Of a stretch of 9,906 bases of DNA, positions 1-6,228 are shown piece by piece. A model generated the notes under the pieces. The model was not told the origin of the DNA. It saw nothing but the letters and a program-made list of their open reading frames with translations, and did no database searches. The position numbers and the translations under genes are program-made. The stretch covers positions 1 through 9,906 of the forward strand of contig JALUUP010000310.1 of the NCBI GenBank assembly GCA_027021285.1, read 5' to 3'. Origin of the DNA: Bacteroidota bacterium. GTDB taxonomy: Bacteria > Bacteroidota > Ignavibacteria > SZUA-365 > JAADGX01. The number at the start of each line of letters is the position of its first letter. Position 1 is the first letter of the stretch.

Positions 1-1086
1 CGCCTCGTTCAAGGCCATCCCGGATGCTTTTCGCGTAGCCATCGGTTTTTCATGGTTGACGGGGATCATGGAGCCCAGGAATTCATTCCGGACGCCCGGT
101 CTCGTAAATTCTTCGGCGAGAGTTGGGTATTCCTTTTCATATCGATCCAGCAGACGGTTCCATTCCTCTTCAAATCGCGCGCGTTCCGTGCCCGCTGTTC
201 GCATATGGTCGAGCACTTCGTCCGGTATGACAAACGATTTTTCCGGGTCGAAGCCGTAACGTTCTTTCAAACCCCTCAATTCCTTGGCGCCCAGAGGGGC
301 GCCATGCGCGGCCGAACTGTCGTGTTTCGTGGGCGCGCCGTTTCCGATATGTGTTCGCGCCTTGATGAGAGAAGGACGCTCCGTGTCATCGACGGCCTTT
401 TGAAGCGCATCCGCGACTGCGTTAACGTCGTCGCCGTCGACTTTCTGGACATGCCAGTGCAACGCGGAAAACGATGCCATGATGTCGTCGGAAAACGCCA
501 GGTCGGTGGAGCCGTCAATGGTGATGCGGTTGTCATCGTACAGGTATATCAGGTTGCCGAGGCGCTGATGCCCGGCGATGGAAGCAGCCTCGTGTGAAAT
601 GCCTTCCATGAGATCGCCGTCGCCCACGAGAGCGAACACCCGGTAATCGAAAATGTCGAACCCTTCGCGATTGAAGCGTGCTGCCAGCGCCTTCTGGGCG
701 ATTGCCATGCCGACCCCGTTGGCGAAGCCCTGGCCAAGCGGACCGGTCGTTACTTCCACGCCCGGCGTGACGCCGTATTCCGGGTGGCCGGGGGTCCTGC
801 TGCCCCATTGCCGAAACGCTTTCAAGTCGTCCAGCGTCAGATCGTAGCCGGTTAAATGGAGCATCGTGTAGAGCAGGCTGGAACCGTGTCCTGCGGACAG
901 GACGAAACGATCCCGGTTCAACCACGCGGGATTTCGAGGTGAATACCGGAGAAACTTTGTCCAAAGGACGTACGCGAGTGATGCACTGCCCATGGGCATA
1001 CCGGGATGGCCCGACTGCGCCGCTTCGACCATATCCGCGGCGAGTACCCGAATAGTCTGGATTGTGAGCTGTTCGATGGAGTTCAT
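1..1086 (-). CDS. tkt: Transketolase, N-terminal part (runs off left edge)
   Basis: Transketolase is the thiamine-diphosphate enzyme of the non-oxidative pentose phosphate pathway. It moves two-carbon ketol units between sugar phosphates in the cytoplasm. The frame is open for 362 codons from ATG at 1086 to the window edge, about 55% of a typical 660-residue enzyme. The PP (cofactor) domain is visible: SGHPGMPMG (25-33, His27), SAGHGSSLLY (His67), TPGHPE (His101), the ThDP/metal motif GDGDLMEG (155-162), DDNRITIDG with metal-ligand Asn186, and HGAPLG (His261). ATRKASG at 350-356 opens the second domain. The start is firm: a TAG stop directly abuts the ATG and the N-terminus aligns with the family start. 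There is no recognisable Shine-Dalgarno. The 1087-1219 leader is AT-rich with a GATAAT hexamer (1197-1192) but no good -35 box. The missing C-terminal third lies outside the window. Confidence 0.96.
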   Translation of the reverse strand, partial: MNSIEQLTIQTIRVLAADMVEAAQSGHPGMPMGSASLAYVLWTKFLRYSPRNPAWLNRDRFVLSAGHGSSLLYTMLHLTGYDLTLDDLKAFRQWGSRTPGHPEYGVTPGVEVTTGPLGQGFANGVGMAIAQKALAARFNREGFDIFDYRVFALVGDGDLMEGISHEAASIAGHQRLGNLIYLYDDNRITIDGSTDLAFSDDIMASFSALHWHVQKVDGDDVNAVADALQKAVDDTERPSLIKARTHIGNGAPTKHDSSAAHGAPLGAKELRGLKERYGFDPEKSFVIPDEVLDHMRTAGTERARFEEEWNRLLDRYEKEYPTLAEEFTRPGVRNEFLGSMIPVNHEKPMATRKASGMALNEA

Positions 1087-1219
1087 CTATTCGTTTGACA
1101 GGTGAACGTGATGGTGTATGTACAGGGTCGGAATGAGATCGGAACAGGGATACCGTTCGTCAGGATAAGATAAAGTAATTTTCAGGAATAAATTATCCCC
1201 CCGCAAGGAAATAAAGGAA

Positions 1220-1255
1220 AAGTCCCGGTATCGAGTACTGGCGACATCGGGACTT
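1220..1255 (-). terminator. Rho-independent terminator after tRNA-Gly
   Basis: Read on the minus strand, AAGTCCCG (1255-1248) pairs with CGGGACTT (1227-1220). After one A-C mismatch the stem continues for five more pairs (one G-U), closing an 8-nt loop. The hairpin is followed by the T-rich tract TTCCTTTATTTCC (1219-1207). It lies about 50 nt past the tRNA 3' end and 130 nt before the transketolase start. It most likely ends the tRNA transcript, so the transketolase should have its own promoter. The T-tract is interrupted by C residues, so termination may be partial. A T6 run also follows on the plus strand, but no plus-strand gene needs it. Confidence 0.7.
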
Positions 1256-1303
1256 CCAAGTTTTTTCCGGTATGGGCTCTGTAACACGAACGTTATCTTG
1301 TTG

Positions 1304-1376
<73 letters not shown>

Positions 1377-1388
1377 CTCAGTTTTTCT

Positions 1389-1417
1389 AATATACATAAC
1401 CGGGAGCATCAGGGCAA
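1389..1417 (-). promoter_or_regulatory. Likely σ70-type promoter of tRNA-Gly
   Basis: On the minus strand, TTGCCC (1417-1412, 4/6 to TTGACA) is separated by 17 nt from TATATT (1394-1389, 5/6 to TATAAT). This predicts a transcript start near 1382, about 6 nt before the mature tRNA 5' end. It lies in the 65-bp gap after the response-regulator stop. Position and spacing fit a stable-RNA promoter. This is consensus matching by eye only. Confidence 0.5.
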
Positions 1418-1441
1418 GACCCGGATCGTCAAGCAGGTATA

Positions 1442-2809
1442 TCACAGGTATTCATGCTCCTTGATTTCGTGCTTCCTGATTTTCTTCACGAAGTTCGTTC
1501 TCTCGACGCCCAGCGCTTCCGCCGCCTTGGTCCTGTTCCCCTCGTTGGCTTTCAATGCCTCGATGATGAGCTTGCGTTCGAAATCCTCCACCTGGTCGCG
1601 TAAAGGCCGATGATCCTTGACGAAAGGCCCGCTGTCCGGCTTGGCCGCTGCAAGGGCATGCGCAACGGTTGTGTGATCGATGCGTTCCTGTTCCGCGAAC
1701 AGGGCGAGCTTGGTAACGATGCTTTCAAGCTCCCGGACGTTGCCCCGCCATTCCTGTTTCTTCAGCAATTCCAGGGCCGGCTTGGTGAAAACACGCTCAG
1801 GAATTCCCTGTTCGATATACGTTTTGCGCAGGAGATACCGGGCCAACGCAACCACGTCTTCCGGGCGCTCGCGCAACGGCGGAACGTTGATTGAATACCG
1901 GTTGAGACGATAGTACAGGTCCTCGCGGAAACGGTTCTCACGGATACCGTTCCAGAGGTCTTCGTTGGTGGCGCTGATGATCCGGACATCGATTTTCTTT
2001 TCCTTCGTATCGCCCACCCGGCGCACCAGGCCGCTGTTCAAGACTCGCAGAAGCTCCTGCTGGAATTTCGGCGTCGTGTTGCCGATCTCGTCCAGGAATA
2101 TCGTCCCCCCGTCCGCTTCTTCGAACAATCCCACCTTGTCTGTTGTCGCCCCCGTAAAGGCTCCCTTGACATGACCGAACAACTCGCTCTCGAGGAGCGT
2201 CTCCGTCACCGACCCACAATCAATCGACACGAAGCGTTTGTCGCGCCTGTTGCTCCTCTTATGGATCGCGTTCGCGAGAACTTCTTTCCCGACACCGCTT
2301 TCCCCCGTGATCAAGATCGAAACGTTCGTCTTGGCTACGCGCTCCACTTCGCCGATCACGCGCAGCATGACGTCGCTGACCGCCACCATCCCGATATCCT
2401 GGAGGATTTCACTGATGTTGGCCGGGATGTCCATCTTCGATTTAGCTTCAAGCGCCTGCCGGACCAGTTCCGACAACGCCGTGATGTCGAGATTGTCTTT
2501 TCCGATGAAATTGAACGCCCCCAGGTGCGACGTTTCCACCGCGACGGGAACGTTGTACGATTGCCCCGTGAGAATGATGACGGGGATTTCCGGGTGGGTT
2601 TTCATAACCCGCGACAACACCTCTCTTCCGTCCATCTGGGGCATCTGGATGTCGAGCAGGAGGACGTCCACCTGCTGCTGTTCAATGATCTCAAGTGCCT
2701 GGACGGGATTGGTTTCCGACAAAGCGTTATAACCCCGGTGCCGCAGGATGTCCTCGACCGTCTGGCAGAATTCCTGTTCGTCGTCAACAATCAGGATCGT
2801 CGGTTTCAT
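1442..2809 (-). CDS. NtrC-family σ54-dependent response regulator
   Basis: This cytoplasmic DNA-binding activator of 455 residues should switch on σ54 promoters when phosphorylated. The receiver domain (1-120) has the acidic pair Asp9/Asp10, phosphoacceptor Asp53, Thr81 and Lys104; the usual Pro after that Lys is Asp. The AAA+ domain (about 139-365) has Walker A GESGVGKE (169-176), the σ54-contacting GAFTGA loop (216-221), Walker B GGTIFLDE (234-241), an arginine-finger region RFREDLYYRL (293-302) and sensor II GNVREL (356-361). A Fis-type helix-turn-helix is at 423-447 (GNRTKAAEALG). All motifs for ATP hydrolysis and σ54 remodelling are intact. The ATG lies 3 nt after the kinase stop, with GAGGTGA (2819-2813) as a strong Shine-Dalgarno inside the kinase gene's end. 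The kinase is therefore its likely partner. Target promoters are not evident in this window. Confidence 0.95.
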   Translation of the reverse strand: MKPTILIVDDEQEFCQTVEDILRHRGYNALSETNPVQALEIIEQQQVDVLLLDIQMPQMDGREVLSRVMKTHPEIPVIILTGQSYNVPVAVETSHLGAFNFIGKDNLDITALSELVRQALEAKSKMDIPANISEILQDIGMVAVSDVMLRVIGEVERVAKTNVSILITGESGVGKEVLANAIHKRSNRRDKRFVSIDCGSVTETLLESELFGHVKGAFTGATTDKVGLFEEADGGTIFLDEIGNTTPKFQQELLRVLNSGLVRRVGDTKEKKIDVRIISATNEDLWNGIRENRFREDLYYRLNRYSINVPPLRERPEDVVALARYLLRKTYIEQGIPERVFTKPALELLKKQEWRGNVRELESIVTKLALFAEQERIDHTTVAHALAAAKPDSGPFVKDHRPLRDQVEDFERKLIIEALKANEGNRTKAAEALGVERTNFVKKIRKHEIKEHEYL

Positions 2810-2812
2810 GCT

Positions 2813-2819
2813 TCACCTC
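2813..2819 (-). promoter_or_regulatory. Shine-Dalgarno of the response regulator, overlapping the kinase stop
   Basis: GAGGTGA on the minus strand is followed by ATG at 2809; the GAGG core is 6 nt from the start codon. Its last three bases are the TGA stop of the histidine kinase, so ribosomes ending the kinase sit on the regulator's initiation site. This arrangement favours translational coupling. It also confirms the regulator start, since no other good start lies upstream. Confidence 0.75.
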
Positions 2820-4105
2820 TCGTCAACTGGTGCGCTGGGAATACGGATATGGAATTCGGTGCCAACATCCAGAACGCTGTTGAAGGTGATCTCGCCCTGG
2901 TGTTCGCTGATGATTTTCTGTACGATGACCAGTCCCAGGCCCGTGCCGCCCTGGGAGAACGAGGAAAAGGGCCTGAAGATTTTCTTCTTGACATCGTCGG
3001 GCATTCCGACGCCCGTATCGCTGATCGTGATCTCCACGTAGGCGCCGCGCCGATCGATCCATTCACCGCGTGACGTAAGAACGGTGATCCTCCCTTCCTG
3101 TGTTCCAATTGCGCGGATGGCGTTGTCCATCAGATTCTGGATCGCTTCCGGAAAGTGGTTGATATCAACCAGCGCACGGGGAATCGTCCGGTTCAGGTTC
3201 GTGATGATTTCGATATTGCTCGAAGCCTTTGCCCTGTATTCGCTGACGATGTTTTCCAGCAGGGCGTTGATGTCGTACGGTTGGCAGTTGTACTGTTCCC
3301 GGTGCGCAAGCCGCGTCAAGCTGTGCACGATGCCGTTGAGCTTCTTGGACTCCGCCACGATGCGATCGAGGTACTTGCTGATCTGCGGTTGCTTGTCCAG
3401 CTTCAAATCCTGCACGAGAAGGTCGAGGTGCTGGGCGGTCAATGTAATGGTGGACAGCGGCGTCTTCGCCTTGTGCGCGACGTGCTGGGCGACGCCCGTC
3501 CAGTTGATGCGCCGGTCGTTTTCGATGGCCTGCGTGATGTCCTGGATGAGAAACACGTATCCTTCCAGCTTGCGCGATTCCTGGTACACGGGCTGACCCT
3601 TGCACACGAGCGTGCGCAACAGCTTCCCCTGGTTGAAGATGATCTCGCGTTCCACCTGGTGGTGCGTGCGCAGCATTTCCTCGAACGTGTCCTGGATTTC
3701 CGGCGACGGCGCCATCTTGAAATAGTACTTGTAATCGAACTGCATGGATACGAATTCATCCAGGCCCAGGAGCAAACGCGCCGCGCGGTTGAGCTGCTTG
3801 AGGTCGCCGCGCGCGTCGAAAATCATGAGCGCGTCCTTGCTGAGCGCGTTGAGCAGACGGGTTTCCGCCTTGGAGGCGTGCTTGATATACTTCCGAACCA
3901 GCCATATCGTGGCCAGTACCAGGGCGATGAAAACATAGATGACGTTGTTGTAATGGGTCGAGAGAACGTCCCAGAGTGTTCTCGTCCGGAAATACTCCTC
4001 GATGACCTTTTGCTTGATTTCCGGCGTCAACTCCTGCGCAAAAACCAGAACCGCCGGGATTGCAACAAAAAAACCGAAAATCGAAATGTTACGTATTAAT
4101 TGCAT
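2813..4105 (-). CDS. Membrane-bound PAS sensor histidine kinase
   Basis: This 430-residue kinase probably phosphorylates the downstream NtrC-type regulator. A hydrophobic signal-like helix at 7-24 and a second membrane segment at about 55-71 bracket only some 30 extracytoplasmic residues. A PAS-like region follows (about 85-193). The H-box (AHKAKTPLS) has phosphoacceptor His211 and keeps Thr215, but Lys replaces the usual Glu/Asp directly after the His. The ATPase domain has an N-box (NLMDNAIRAI, Asn328), G1 DTGVGM (363-368), F-box FRPF and G2 GGTGLGL (386-392). I chose ATG 4105 because it begins just before the hydrophobic helix and overlaps larC by only 17 nt. An in-frame ATG at 4156 would add 17 polar residues and a 68-nt overlap. 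The Shine-Dalgarno is weak. The fold is clear, but the stimulus cannot be read from the sequence. Confidence 0.92.
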   Translation of the reverse strand: MQLIRNISIFGFFVAIPAVLVFAQELTPEIKQKVIEEYFRTRTLWDVLSTHYNNVIYVFIALVLATIWLVRKYIKHASKAETRLLNALSKDALMIFDARGDLKQLNRAARLLLGLDEFVSMQFDYKYYFKMAPSPEIQDTFEEMLRTHHQVEREIIFNQGKLLRTLVCKGQPVYQESRKLEGYVFLIQDITQAIENDRRINWTGVAQHVAHKAKTPLSTITLTAQHLDLLVQDLKLDKQPQISKYLDRIVAESKKLNGIVHSLTRLAHREQYNCQPYDINALLENIVSEYRAKASSNIEIITNLNRTIPRALVDINHFPEAIQNLMDNAIRAIGTQEGRITVLTSRGEWIDRRGAYVEITISDTGVGMPDDVKKKIFRPFSSFSQGGTGLGLVIVQKIISEHQGEITFNSVLDVGTEFHIRIPSAPVDER

Positions 4106-5309
4106 GTTCAATTCTTGTGTACACTTCACGAAGTGGCATTGCGCGCTCTGCGGCAATGCGCCTGCACTCCTCGAATTCCGGCACGAGCCGTTCGTTTCCT
4201 CCTTTTCCGATAACTTTCGCCGTCACCGGCCCGAATTCCGTTTCCACCTGTCTCTGCCGCCGTGGAAGTTTTTCCCTGCGCATGTCGCGCATCCTGACGC
4301 CCGTGGTTGTCGTTTCCGCGTAGAGGATTTCCAGGGCTTTCTTCGCCCCTTCCGGTTTCGCCAGCACGGTAAGAACATGCCCCGGTCTCCCCTTTTTCAT
4401 CAGGACAGGAGTAACATACGCATCGAGCATCCCGGCGTCAAGCAGCCGCTCGATCACGTAGGGAAAAATCTCTGGCTGCATGTCGTCGATGTTCGTTTCG
4501 AGCACCGTCACGCGGTCTTTTTCGCGCCGGTCACCGGTTTCACAGATCATGAGGCGCAGGAGGTTGGGCAAGCCGGGGAGTTCCCTGCTCCCGGCGCCGT
4601 AGCCTATTGCCCTGATGCCGAGCGTTTCATCCTCCGGCAAAACCCCTTTTGAAAGGGCGGCGACGAACCCCGCTCCCGTGGGCGTGGTCAACTCGAACGG
4701 GATTCCCGTCAGTTCCACCGGGTATCCGCGGAGGATTTCCACCGTGGCGGGGGCGGGAACGGGCATGGTTCCGTGCTGCGTGTCCACCGTCCCGCCGCTG
4801 CCGACCCGCACGACGGACGTGTACACCTCGTCGATGTCCAGCAGCTCCAGGCAGACTGCCGCTCCCACGATATCAAGGATGGAATCCACGGCGCCCACCT
4901 CGTGGAAATGCACTTTGTCCGGCGTGGTGCCGTGAATCTTCGCCTCAGCTTCGGCGATACACCTAAAGATGCTGCGCGCGTCATTCTTGACGCGGGACGA
5001 TAAGGAGGATTGCTCGATAAGCGCCACGATGTCGGCGTAGGTACGCTGTTTAGGGTGTGTATGCGCATGATGACCGCCGGCGCCCCCGTTCGATCCCGTG
5101 TTCTCTTCCCCTATCGCGATGTCCACCTTCAAACCATGAATGGCATGGTGCGCGACTTCGCGCGCGCGTATGCGCCAGCCGGACAACCCGAGTTTGTTCA
5201 ATGCCGCGTTCAGGGTTTCCAGGGACACTCCCGCGTGCAGGAATGCGCCCAGGATCATGTCTCCGCTGATCCCGGCAAACGTATCGAAGTACGCGACGCG
5301 CTTCATCAT
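4089..5309 (-). CDS. larC: Nickel-pincer cofactor biosynthesis protein LarC (nickel insertion, former DUF111)
   Basis: LarC is the CTP-dependent cyclometallase that inserts nickel into the pyridinium bis-thiocarboxylate mononucleotide. This gives the nickel-pincer cofactor of lactate racemase (LarA) and its relatives. The 406-residue frame carries the family signatures in order: DTFAGISGDMILGA (9-22), a His-rich loop GGHHAHTHP (78-86), HFHEVGAVDSILDIVG (134-149), GTMPVPAPATVEILRG (180-195), TTPTGAG (208-214), GAGSRELPGLPNLLR (238-252), ETNIDDMQPE (271-280) and MKKGRPGHVL (304-313). It is one unbroken frame, whereas Lactiplantibacillus larC is split in two and joined by frameshifting. ATG 5309 overlaps the pyrF stop as ATGA; the next codon is also ATG, so initiation could be at either. 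GGCGGGG upstream is Shine-Dalgarno-like but close. The stop overlaps the kinase start. larA, larB and larE are not in the window. Confidence 0.95.
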   Translation of the reverse strand: MMKRVAYFDTFAGISGDMILGAFLHAGVSLETLNAALNKLGLSGWRIRAREVAHHAIHGLKVDIAIGEENTGSNGGAGGHHAHTHPKQRTYADIVALIEQSSLSSRVKNDARSIFRCIAEAEAKIHGTTPDKVHFHEVGAVDSILDIVGAAVCLELLDIDEVYTSVVRVGSGGTVDTQHGTMPVPAPATVEILRGYPVELTGIPFELTTPTGAGFVAALSKGVLPEDETLGIRAIGYGAGSRELPGLPNLLRLMICETGDRREKDRVTVLETNIDDMQPEIFPYVIERLLDAGMLDAYVTPVLMKKGRPGHVLTVLAKPEGAKKALEILYAETTTTGVRMRDMRREKLPRRQRQVETEFGPVTAKVIGKGGNERLVPEFEECRRIAAERAMPLREVYTRIEHAINT

Positions 5310-6118
5310 CCCCGCCGGTACTTGTTGATTTCGTTGCGGATTTCCATGGCGCGATTTCGTGCCGCGTCGGCGTAGTCCTCGCCGTCGCTCGCGTAGATGA
5401 CGCCCCGGCTGACATTGAATATCGCTCCATCTCCCCGTGCGCTGCATCCCGCACGGACGGATGCTTCCACGCTTCCGCCCTGCGCTCCGATACCGGGGAT
5501 GAGTATAGGCGCGTCGCCGACGGTTTCCCGTATTCCCGCTAATTCTTCCGGGTGTGTCGCGCCTACCACGAAGCCGCAGTTCCCGTTCTCGTTCCAGTTC
5601 ACGACGGTCTCCGCCACTTTTTCGTAGAACGGTTTGCCTCCCACGTCGAGGTAGAGGAAATCCCGCGCACCCGGGTTGGAAGTCAACGTGAGAAAGAACG
5701 TGCACTTCTCCCTGCGGTCGAGGAACGGCTGCACCGAATCCCTGCCCATGAACGGCGCTGCTGTGGCGGCGTCGAAACCGAGATCCTCGAAGATCGCCCG
5801 CGCGTACATCTCCGACGTGTTCCCGATGTCGCCGCGCTTGGCGTCGCCGATCGTCGCGATGTCCGCCGGTATGACCTCCAGTATCCGCCGCAGCGTCTCC
5901 CATCCACCCGCACCCATCGCTTCGTAGAACGCGAAATTCAACTTGTATGCGCACACCAGGTCCGCTGTCGCTTCGACGATGTTCCGCGCGAATTCCAGCG
6001 CCGGGTTTTCCCGTCCGCGGACGTGGGCCGGTAACCGTTCCACCGCAACGTCCAACCCCACGCAGAGCAGGCTTTGATTTTTATTGACGACGTTATGTAA
6101 TTTTTCCGTAAAATTCAT
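5306..6118 (-). CDS. pyrF: Orotidine-5'-phosphate decarboxylase, type 2
   Basis: PyrF removes CO2 from orotidine 5'-phosphate to give UMP, the last step of de novo pyrimidine synthesis, in the cytoplasm. The 270-residue length and motif style match the longer bacterial subtype 2 (about 270-280 residues) rather than the E. coli form of about 240. Visible signatures are LLCVGLD (17-23), KLNFAFYEAMG (59-69), the catalytic GDAKRGDIGNTSEMYA (91-106: Asp92, Lys94, Asp97), TLTSNPGA (144-151), VVGATHPEEL (184-193) and the phosphate-binding PGIGAQGG (208-215). All catalytic residues are present. It is the first gene of the pyrF-larC-kinase-regulator operon, 110 bp from the divergent mfd. No clear Shine-Dalgarno precedes the ATG, but no other upstream start fits the N-terminus. 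Confidence 0.96.
   Translation of the reverse strand: MNFTEKLHNVVNKNQSLLCVGLDVAVERLPAHVRGRENPALEFARNIVEATADLVCAYKLNFAFYEAMGAGGWETLRRILEVIPADIATIGDAKRGDIGNTSEMYARAIFEDLGFDAATAAPFMGRDSVQPFLDRREKCTFFLTLTSNPGARDFLYLDVGGKPFYEKVAETVVNWNENGNCGFVVGATHPEELAGIRETVGDAPILIPGIGAQGGSVEASVRAGCSARGDGAIFNVSRGVIYASDGEDYADAARNRAMEIRNEINKYRRG
6084..6114 (+). promoter_or_regulatory. Possible mfd promoter inside the 5' end of pyrF
   Basis: TTGACG (6084-6089, 5/6) and TAAAAT (6109-6114, 5/6) lie on the plus strand with a 19-nt spacer, longer than the optimal 17. Transcription would begin near 6121, giving a leader of about 108 nt. I saw no better hexamer pair in the rest of the mfd upstream region. The long spacer makes this tentative. 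Confidence 0.25.
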
Positions 6119-6176
6119 GGATGTGGTATTCTAATACTAAGAAAATAAAAAGTAATCTATTCTCCCTGCATAAACA

Positions 6177-6205
6177 ATGATAAAGCCTGCGCCTCTCTTT
6201 CTCAA
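6177..6205 (-). promoter_or_regulatory. Likely σ70-type promoter of the pyrF-larC-kinase-regulator operon
   Basis: On the minus strand, TTGAGA (6205-6200, 5/6 to consensus) and TATCAT (6182-6177, 5/6) are separated by exactly 17 nt. The predicted start is near 6170, giving a leader of about 50 nt, AT-rich, without an obvious riboswitch or attenuator hairpin. It is the best promoter match in the window and sits in the divergent intergenic region. The prediction is by eye. Confidence 0.6.
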
Positions 6206-6228
6206 GCCGCGTCCGTCCACGCGCTGAA

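Noticed and set aside
1087..1287. A 66-codon minus-strand frame ending in TAG directly before the transketolase ATG.
   Set aside because: It runs straight through the tRNA terminator hairpin and the likely leader of the transketolase, has no Shine-Dalgarno and resembles no protein. The TAG-ATG contact appears to be chance.
1400..1424. A CCGGG/CCCGG inverted repeat after the response regulator as its terminator.
   Set aside because: The stem is only 5 bp with a 15-nt loop and no T run follows. It also overlaps the likely tRNA promoter, so the operon's end remains undefined.
2171..3073. A 300-codon plus-strand frame opposite the regulator and kinase genes.
   Set aside because: It is a shadow of two strongly supported minus-strand genes and bridges their junction without domain features.
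5310..5954. Extension of the larC frame upstream to an ATG at 5954, giving 621 residues.
   Set aside because: The extra 215 residues lie antisense-free but out of frame within pyrF, are Arg/Gly-rich with no homology, and the family N-terminus begins exactly at the ATG at 5309.
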